64,000 bases of DNA from Deferrisoma camini S3R1 (GTDB lineage: Bacteria > Desulfobacterota > Deferrisomatia > Deferrisomatales > Deferrisomataceae): assembly GCF_000526155.1 (NCBI RefSeq), contig NZ_JAFN01000001.1:206824-270823 (forward strand), in the 5' to 3' direction. Below, in pieces: positions 58,575-64,000 of the stretch. The translations under genes were made by a program, and so were the position numbers. Within the stretch, counting starts at the first letter, position 1. Every line of letters begins with the position of its first letter. The notes beneath the pieces are model-generated. The model was not told where the DNA came from and made no database searches. It was given only the letters and a program-made list of their open reading frames with translations.

Positions 58575-60518
58575 CTAACCGTTCCACTTCCAGTTCGCAT
58601 TGAGCCCGGAGAGCGCGTTCATCAGGTAGTTGCCTTGGCTGTTGAACTCGTTGACCGCCTTCTCCATGCGGTAGAACTGCTCCAGCAGGCTCTCGCGCCG
58701 CTGATCCAGCCGGTCCTCCAGCTCCTTGATGTACTCGGCCATGGAGTCGATGGAGTTCTCCAGGGCCGTCTCCTTCATGCCGATCGTGCCGATCAGCGGC
58801 TGGGTCAGCCCCTGCAGGTACTCGTCGAACTTGTTGCCCACGCCCTTGGCAAAGTGGAGGGTCGTGGTGACCGAGCCGCCGGCATCCACCAGATCCTGGG
58901 CGGTGAGCTCCACCTTCAGCGTCACCCCGTCGGTGTTGGGGTTCCCGTCGTCGCCGGTCAGGGTCTGGCCCACGCCGGTGGCGCTCTCGCCGTTGATCGT
59001 GCCGGCCACGTCCACCCCGGAGTCCTGGTCGCCCGCCGTGAACCCGAGGTTCGAGAGGGCGTTTCCGCTGATGATCTGGACCTTGGAAGCCGATCCGTAC
59101 TTCTGAGAGGTGATCGTAAGGGTCCCCCCGCTTTCGGACACGCTCACTTCTCCCGCAGGCGCGGCCGCGTTCACCTTGGCCTGGATCTCCGCGGCCAGGT
59201 CCGCGGCCGACGCATAGGTCTTCTGCTCCAGGGTCACCGTGAACGAGGTCCCACCGTCCAGGGCCAGGGTGAGGGTGTCGTTCGTGGAGTCGATGGTGAG
59301 GGACCCCACGGCCGAGGCCCCGGTGACGGCCGCGCGCTCCGCCGCCCGGGTGATCACCACCTGGTACCCAGAGGACGATGGCTCCACCGCGTCCTTGCCG
59401 GCGTACACGAACGAGACCTTGGCGTGCTCGGTGCGGCCCGCGGTCCGAAACAGGTTCTTCACTGCGCCCGGGTCCTGGGCCACGGCCTCCTGGAACTTTG
59501 CCGTGTCGAACGACAGCACCCCGTCGTCGTCCAGCTTGAGCCCGATGGACCGGAGCGAGGTGATGTCGCCGCCGGTGGCCACGGGGCTCGCGATCATCGA
59601 CTGGATCCGGGTCTGGATCGTCAGAAGCGTGCGGTCCCCCATCAGGATGCCGCCGGTGTTCGTCTGGGGGTCGAACTTGAACTGCTCCCCGATGAACTCC
59701 ATGGCGGTGTTGTAGGCGTCCACGAACGCCTGGATCTTCTCCTCTACTCCCGAGGTGTCCCGGCTCATCGAGACCGTGACCTGGGTGCCCGGGCTCGCGT
59801 TCACCAGGTTCAGGGTCACCCCGGGGATCACGTCCTCGATCTGGTTCGACGACGAGGTGATCGTGATCGCACCGGTGCCCGACCCGAAGTTGATGGAGGC
59901 GTCCTGGGCGTCCTGCACCGTGGTGGTCGTCAAGGTAAACCCCGTGGCCGTCAGGCTCACGGTGTTGGCCGTGCCGGTCTGGTCCGAGGTCACCAGCAGC
60001 CGGTACTGGGAGCCGTCGTAGATCACCGAGGCCGTGGCGCCCACGTCGGCCTGGTTGATGGCGTCGGCCAGGCCCCGCAGGGTGTTGTTCGACGAGTCCA
60101 CCGTGATGTCCACGGACTTCGCGCCCACGGTCACGGTGAGGGTGCCGGTGCCCACGGTGTCCAGGTCCGAGGAGTACCCTCCCGTGGAGATTTGGTGGGC
60201 CTGGGCGAGCTGGGTGACCTCGATCGTGTAGGTGCCCGGCTGGGCATCGGACGAGGCCGTTGCCGTGAGGATGTTTTCGTTGGAGCTGGTGGCCGAGAGG
60301 GTGGTCCAGGTGGATGCCTTCCAGATCTCCTGGGCCTGGGTCCTGAGGTCCAGGAGCTTGGAGTTCACCTCCTGCCACGCCGAGAGCTGGTTCTCCAGCC
60401 GGGCCTTCTCGGCTTCCTTGAGAATCTTGGGCCGGCTCTCGACCTCGATCAGCTTGTCCACCGTCTCGGTGGTGTTGATCCCGGTCGCCAGCCCGTCGAA
60501 ACTGATCGTTCCCGGCAT
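58575..60518 (-). CDS. fliD: Flagellar filament cap protein FliD
   Basis: A 647-residue FliD. N-terminal TISFDGLATGINTTETVDKL, the FliD_N coiled coil, hypervariable beta domains in the centre, and FliD_C with GTIGMKETALENSIDSMAEY then ELEDRLDQRRESLLEQFYRM and EKAVNEFNSQGNYL at the end. The RBS GGAGG precedes the ATG. It promotes flagellin polymerisation at the tip. It is somewhat longer than E. coli FliD (468), as in many deltaproteobacteria. Confidence 0.95.
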   Translation of the reverse strand: MPGTISFDGLATGINTTETVDKLIEVESRPKILKEAEKARLENQLSAWQEVNSKLLDLRTQAQEIWKASTWTTLSATSSNENILTATASSDAQPGTYTIEVTQLAQAHQISTGGYSSDLDTVGTGTLTVTVGAKSVDITVDSSNNTLRGLADAINQADVGATASVIYDGSQYRLLVTSDQTGTANTVSLTATGFTLTTTTVQDAQDASINFGSGTGAITITSSSNQIEDVIPGVTLNLVNASPGTQVTVSMSRDTSGVEEKIQAFVDAYNTAMEFIGEQFKFDPQTNTGGILMGDRTLLTIQTRIQSMIASPVATGGDITSLRSIGLKLDDDGVLSFDTAKFQEAVAQDPGAVKNLFRTAGRTEHAKVSFVYAGKDAVEPSSSGYQVVITRAAERAAVTGASAVGSLTIDSTNDTLTLALDGGTSFTVTLEQKTYASAADLAAEIQAKVNAAAPAGEVSVSESGGTLTITSQKYGSASKVQIISGNALSNLGFTAGDQDSGVDVAGTINGESATGVGQTLTGDDGNPNTDGVTLKVELTAQDLVDAGGSVTTTLHFAKGVGNKFDEYLQGLTQPLIGTIGMKETALENSIDSMAEYIKELEDRLDQRRESLLEQFYRMEKAVNEFNSQGNYLMNALSGLNANWKWNG

Positions 60519-60529
60519 GGCTCGAACCT

Positions 60530-60725
60530 CCGTGATCAGTGACGAGTGATCCGTAACATGGAATCAGTGACGCGTGACGAGTGATCGTCACCGCTGTCCC
60601 CCATCACCCGTCACGTGTCACTCGTCACTGTGTCACCGCAGTTCCCCACCCGTCACCGCCCTTGTGGCGACCGGCCCGAAGGGCCGCAAACCATTTACGA
60701 TTTACGATTCACGATTTACGGCCCC
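60530..60725. repeat. Composite repeat, flagellar copy 3
   Basis: GTGACGAGTGATC heptads, CGTCACC heptads, CTTGTGGCGACCGGCCCGAA with GGGCCGCAAACC, TTTACGA/TTCACGA heptads. Confidence 0.75.
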
Positions 60726-61085
60726 TCAGCCCTTCCTGTCCAACAACGCCCCCACCATCTCCCCGATCTTGGCCGCCAGGTCCAGCAACTCCTTGGGCGG
60801 GAAGGTCTTGATGACCTCCTGGGTGCGGTTGTCCACCACCTCCACCATGAGCTGCTTCAGCTTGTCGTGGAGGGCGAACTGGATGTGGCTGTTATTGGCC
60901 TTCAAGAACCCGTTCATGGCCTCCACGGCCTGGGCCACCTCCTCGGGGGAGGGTTCGCGTTCCTCCCGCGCCTCCTCCACCCGCTGGGCCACGGCCTCCT
61001 GGGCCCTATGAATCGCCTCGTTCTGGGCGCCCCCGCTCTGGGGCGACCCGCGGATCGAAACCTCTGTGATCGCTTGCAAATTCAT
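60726..61085 (-). CDS. flaG: Flagellar protein FlaG
   Basis: A 119-residue FlaG. The ATG at 61085 is chosen because GGAGG lies 8 bp upstream; an earlier start would add five residues. The C-terminal conserved part reads ANNSHIQFALHDKLKQLMVE then VVDNRTQEVIKTFPPKELLD, diagnostic for FlaG. FlaG affects filament length and lies between flagellin and fliD as usual. Confidence 0.92.
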   Translation of the reverse strand: MNLQAITEVSIRGSPQSGGAQNEAIHRAQEAVAQRVEEAREEREPSPEEVAQAVEAMNGFLKANNSHIQFALHDKLKQLMVEVVDNRTQEVIKTFPPKELLDLAAKIGEMVGALLDRKG

Positions 61086-61354
61086 GGTCAACGCCTCCAT
61101 GCGTTAAGTGCCGTGAATCGTAAATGGTGAATCGTGAATCGTCGGGCGCTTCGCGCCCCGTGACGGGTGATCGGTGACGCGTGACCAGTGGCCCGCCGCC
61201 CGCCACCGCCATGTAGGAGCCACCTCCCGGTGGCGACCCGGCCCGAAGGGCCGTTCGTCGCAGGTCGCCGGTCGTTCGTCGTTTGGGCGGCCCGCAGGGC
61301 CGCAAACCATTTACGATTTACGATTCACGATTTACGGCCTTTCCCCCCCGCGAG
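61086..61354. repeat. Composite repeat, flagellar copy 4
   Basis: GTGAATC heptads, a GGGCGCTTCGCGCCC hairpin, GTGACGG heptads, TGTAGGAGCCACCTCCCGGT with GGCGACCCGGCCCGAAGGGC (as at 41011), CGCAGGTCGCCGGTCGTTCG, and TTTACGA heptads. It fills the 309-bp gap with flanking terminator. No gene. Confidence 0.75.
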
Positions 61355-61386
61355 GCGAAACGGGGGGCCCGAAGGCCCCCCGTTCG
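61355..61386 (-). terminator. Terminator-like hairpin after the flagellin gene
   Basis: Stem CGGGGGGCC / GGCCCCCCG (61361-61369, 61374-61382) with CGAA loop, extended by AA/TT; only a short T-run on the minus strand. Confidence 0.65.
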
Positions 61387-61394
61387 CCGAGCTA

Positions 61395-62858
61395 CTACCT
61401 CAAGAGCTGGAGGATGTTGTTCGGGATCTGGTTCGCCTGCGCCAGCATCGCCGTGCCGGCCTGCATCATGATCTGGTACTTCGTGAACTGGGCCATCTCC
61501 AGCGTCATGTCGGTGTCGCGGATGGTGGACTCAGAGGCCTGCAGGTTCTCGTAGGCGATCCGGATGCGGTCAAGCTGCACCTGGAGGTTGTCGGCCTGAA
61601 CCGCTCCCAGCTTGCCACGCAGGTCCGACACCTGGTCGATCGCCTTGTCGATGATCTTGAGCGCGTCTTCAATGTTGTCGGAGGAGCCGTTCTTGAGCAC
61701 CGAGTTTGTCTGGAGGTCGGAAAGCGAGGTATATCCCGAGTCGTTCGTGACGCCTGTGCCTAGTTTCGAGGCCTTCACGCTACCGATCGTGATGCTCACG
61801 AACTGGGTCGCGTTTGCGCCTACTTGGAACCGGACATTGTTGGCCTCGAGGTTCCCCGCTACCGAAATGGTGTCGCCGCTATTTGAAGCGTACGTGGCCC
61901 AGCTGCCGAACGTGATCACGTTCCCATTGCCGTCCGAAACCGTAAGGCCATCGTTGTAGGAGGTGTTCGAGAAGGCCAGCGTGCTACCGTTGGCGAACGA
62001 CACGGTAGCCTTCGCGTCCTGACCGGTATCCGTAGCGCTTACGTTGGCAGTGTCGAGTTCACCGGAGGCTGCGAGGAGGGTGATCGTAGCGTCATCGCCG
62101 TACGCCGTGGTTTTCAGAATGAGTTTCCCACTCGACACAGTCGCAGATACGCCTGTGGAAGCCTTGTAAGCATTGATGACGGACGCGATGTTTTTCCCCG
62201 CTGATCCCGTGATCGTCACACCGTTCAAGGTGAAAGTCGCGTTCGCCAAAAGGCCGCCCGATGTGCTAACACTGGCGAGGTCGGTCGAAATCGTGAATGA
62301 CTTCACAGCTTGCTGGGCGATCTGGTCCAGCTTCACGGCGAACGTTCCGTCCATGCTCGCCACCACGTTGCTGCCACCGAAAGTGACGCTATCGATCTTG
62401 TCAGTGGCGTACACGGTGGTAGTGTTTCCGAGGCTACCGTCCAGCAGTTTCTTGGTCCCGAACTGGGTGTAGCTGGCAATCCGGGTTACCGACTGGATCG
62501 CCTCGTCCAGTTCGTCCTGGTTCGCTTTGCGCATGGCGTCGTCGTTCACGCCCAAGTTCAGGGTGTCAACCGTGAGTTGACGCATTTTGTCCAGGAGTTT
62601 CTGCACCTGGTCGAGCGCCGCTTCGGCCGTCTGCACCATGTTGATGGCCTTCTCCGCGTTCTTGGCCGCGGCATCCAAACCCACGAGCTGGGCGCGCATC
62701 TTCTCGCTGATCACCAGCCCGGCCGGGTCGTCGGCGGCGCGGTTGATCCGAAGACCGCTGGAGAGCTTCTCCATGGTCTTTGACATGCGAAAGTCGGTCT
62801 GCTTGAGGTTTCGCCAGGCGTTCAGAGAGGTGATGTTGTTGTTGATGCTGAGGCTCAT
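61395..62858 (-). CDS. fliC: Flagellin
   Basis: A 487-residue flagellin. N-terminal D0/D1 LSINNNITSLNAWRNLKQTD and KLSSGLRINRAADDPAGLVI; C-terminal D1/D0 LQASESTIRDTDMTLEMAQF and IMMQAGTAMLAQANQIPNNI. The central domain (~175-400) is Thr/Ser/Ala-rich, beta-predicted, and its DNA is clearly less GC-rich than the ends, as expected for a variable surface-exposed domain exchanged by recombination. RBS GGAGG, with a leader rich in ANGGA motifs. It is probably transcribed by sigma-28. Confidence 0.96.
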   Translation of the reverse strand: MSLSINNNITSLNAWRNLKQTDFRMSKTMEKLSSGLRINRAADDPAGLVISEKMRAQLVGLDAAAKNAEKAINMVQTAEAALDQVQKLLDKMRQLTVDTLNLGVNDDAMRKANQDELDEAIQSVTRIASYTQFGTKKLLDGSLGNTTTVYATDKIDSVTFGGSNVVASMDGTFAVKLDQIAQQAVKSFTISTDLASVSTSGGLLANATFTLNGVTITGSAGKNIASVINAYKASTGVSATVSSGKLILKTTAYGDDATITLLAASGELDTANVSATDTGQDAKATVSFANGSTLAFSNTSYNDGLTVSDGNGNVITFGSWATYASNSGDTISVAGNLEANNVRFQVGANATQFVSITIGSVKASKLGTGVTNDSGYTSLSDLQTNSVLKNGSSDNIEDALKIIDKAIDQVSDLRGKLGAVQADNLQVQLDRIRIAYENLQASESTIRDTDMTLEMAQFTKYQIMMQAGTAMLAQANQIPNNILQLLR

Positions 62859-62866
62859 GACTTTCC

Positions 62867-63072
62867 TCCATGAAAGTTGGGGTTGGTTTCCGGCGTCCGT
62901 GCCGTTGCCCAGCCGCCTTCAGGGGGGCGACGTTCCCCTGGGAGTCCCTCGGCCCCTCCCGCGGGCCGTCTGCTTCGTTCTTTCCCTCGTTTTTGTCCTC
63001 TGGGTTGCCTCCTTTCCCCCTTGCGGGGTGCGGGGCCGGGCCCTCCGTTGCCCGGCGGAGTTTTTCTTCCGT
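62867..63072 (-). promoter_or_regulatory. Flagellin leader with seven ANGGA motifs (candidate CsrA sites)
   Basis: The 5' leader (minus strand) is purine-rich. ANGGA occurs at 63072-63068, 63048-63044, 63014-63010, 62987-62983, 62949-62945, 62900-62896 and 62871-62867, the last overlapping the Shine-Dalgarno. CsrA is known to repress flagellin translation in Bacillus through such sites. No csrA gene is in the window; the function is inferred. Confidence 0.45.
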
Positions 63073-63082
63073 CTGCCCGGTC

Positions 63083-63110
63083 GAATCGGCAGGTTACGCC
63101 CTCATCTTTA
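63083..63110 (-). promoter_or_regulatory. Sigma-28 (FliA)-type promoter of the flagellin gene
   Basis: On the minus strand TAAAGATG (63110-63103) and GCCGATTC (63090-63083) lie 12 bp apart, against the TAAAGTTT-N11-GCCGATAA consensus. It overlaps the last codon of the upstream TPR gene and would give a leader of about 215 nt. Confidence 0.6.
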
Positions 63111-64000
63111 GCCCTCCGGAAAATTTTTCGCGTTTTCCTCCAGGCGGCGCAACCCCTCACTGGCTCGGGCGTTCCCAGGTGCGAGCCCGAGGGCCTGCAC
63201 GAAAGCGTCACGGGCCCCACCGGTTTCGCCGAGTGCTTCCTGGGCCTCGCCGGCGAGGCACCAAAGGAGCGGATCGCGGGGTGTCCGTTCCAAAAGGTCC
63301 ACGAGGGCTTTGAGGGCGAGGCCCGGGTGTCCGGCCCGGATCATCGTGGTGGCGAGCTCCGGCGCATCGGGGCCGCCCTCGGTGCACAGCGGGTACAAAA
63401 GTTCCGCGGCTTCCCTAGTTGCTCCACGGGCCAGTAGGAGTTTCGCCAGGCGCCGCTTGGCCTCTCGTCGAACCGGGACGTACTCGGTGGCGGAGGCTTG
63501 TTGGTAGTAGGAAACCGCAGCGTCACCATCTTCCCGGAGTTCCGCTTCGAGCCCGGCGGCGAGGGTGTCGATCGCGGCCGCCTCGACTTCGGGGCGTTGG
63601 CTGAGCGCCTCTCGGACCCGTTTCAGGGCCGCCGCGTTGCGATGGCGAAAGGCGTCCTGGGCCCGGCCCAGGGCCTCCCCGGCGTCGAAGTTCCCCTGGG
63701 GACTCACCTCTCGATCGCAGAGGGCCTCACGGCACGCCTCTTCCAGTTTGCTCCGCAGGGGTTCCCCCAGTTCCCCTAGCACCCGCTGGCGGGTGGACGG
63801 ATCGACGCAGTGCAACCGTAAAGGTTCTTTGCGCTCGAGCCATCCACGCACGAGCCGCTCGGGACAGGCCCGAGGGTCGAGCTCGAGGAGGCGGTGTTGT
63901 GCCTTGTCGCGGGCGATCCTGAGCATCCGCTCCAGATGAGGCACGGTGGCCATGTAAGCTTGGAGCAGTTGTTTGTCGTGTCGGATTTTCCCCTTGAGGT
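63108..64000 (-). CDS. TPR-repeat protein upstream of flagellin, 5' end outside window
   Basis: Only the C-terminal part is visible (about 297 residues); the frame stays open to the window edge (IRHDKQLLQAYMATVPHLER). An ATG at 63953 exists but is probably internal. The second half has TPR-like helices (VSYYQQASATEYVPVRREAK; LLARGATREAAELLYPLCTE; WCLAGEAQEALGETGGARDA with FVQALGLAPGNARASEGLRR). It could be part of a motility-associated glycosyltransferase or scaffold, because TPR proteins often precede flagellin, but no catalytic domain is visible. Confidence 0.6.
   Translation of the reverse strand, partial: LKGKIRHDKQLLQAYMATVPHLERMLRIARDKAQHRLLELDPRACPERLVRGWLERKEPLRLHCVDPSTRQRVLGELGEPLRSKLEEACREALCDREVSPQGNFDAGEALGRAQDAFRHRNAAALKRVREALSQRPEVEAAAIDTLAAGLEAELREDGDAAVSYYQQASATEYVPVRREAKRRLAKLLLARGATREAAELLYPLCTEGGPDAPELATTMIRAGHPGLALKALVDLLERTPRDPLLWCLAGEAQEALGETGGARDAFVQALGLAPGNARASEGLRRLEENAKNFPEG

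Overview
The window is GC-rich DNA from a Gram-negative bacterium. A Mla/MCE lipid-transport operon, an RND efflux pair, a lipobox protein and polar-flagellum genes indicate two membranes. Multiheme c-type cytochromes, a MetF protein with a MetV-like tail, an AmrS radical-SAM enzyme, pyruvate phosphate dikinase, a PEP-CTERM protein and a REP-associated transposase together suggest a deltaproteobacterial-type (Desulfobacterota or related) anaerobe. The lineage is an inference from gene content.

Layout: (1) 0-3.6 kb: end of a LivF-type ABC ATPase, a phenylacetate-CoA-ligase-like enzyme, a MerR regulator and an acyl-CoA dehydrogenase, an acyl/aryl-CoA catabolic group. (2) 3.6-18.05 kb: accessory region. 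It holds VapBC, coiled-coil proteins, a PEP-CTERM protein behind a sigma-54-type promoter, a duplicated RAYT transposase with REP-like repeats, a nitroreductase-like protein, an FtsX-type permease, a complete IS21-family element with a 5-bp target duplication, a GxxExxY protein, a Uma2 protein, and an 11-copy array of a 117-bp repeat whose relatives bracket most of these genes. (3) 18-32.7 kb: MetF-MetV, an MlaEFD-PqiC-like operon, a hybrid histidine kinase, FxsA, a gamma-glutamylcyclotransferase-like protein and an RND efflux pump. (4) 32.7-37.0 kb: a compact leftward cassette with a SARP/BTAD regulator, three very small proteins, a membrane protein, and a protein joining a papain-like protease to an alpha/beta hydrolase. 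Four TCACCGG heptamers at exact 11-bp spacing lie between regulator and cassette, which is the classic SARP operator geometry. This is the strongest candidate here for an undescribed system. (5) 37-57.2 kb: mostly housekeeping. Cysteine synthase, a small HAD protein, AmrS, UspA, Rrf2 with a pentaheme cytochrome, endonuclease III, MgtE, RecO, an enoyl reductase-like SDR, GlyQS, and an operon of PPDK, an octaheme-type cytochrome and two signalling proteins, followed by thiolase. (6) 57.3-64 kb: a leftward flagellar cluster (TPR protein, flagellin, FlaG, FliD, FliS, FliT/FlgN-like).

The gaps between genes are packed with low-complexity repeats. Many are strict heptanucleotide tandems, including one unbroken 22-heptad run at 55855-56008. 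The flagellar intergenic gaps share one composite repeat. The flagellin leader has a sigma-28-like promoter and seven ANGGA motifs that could be CsrA sites. No tRNA, rRNA or CRISPR array was recognised.
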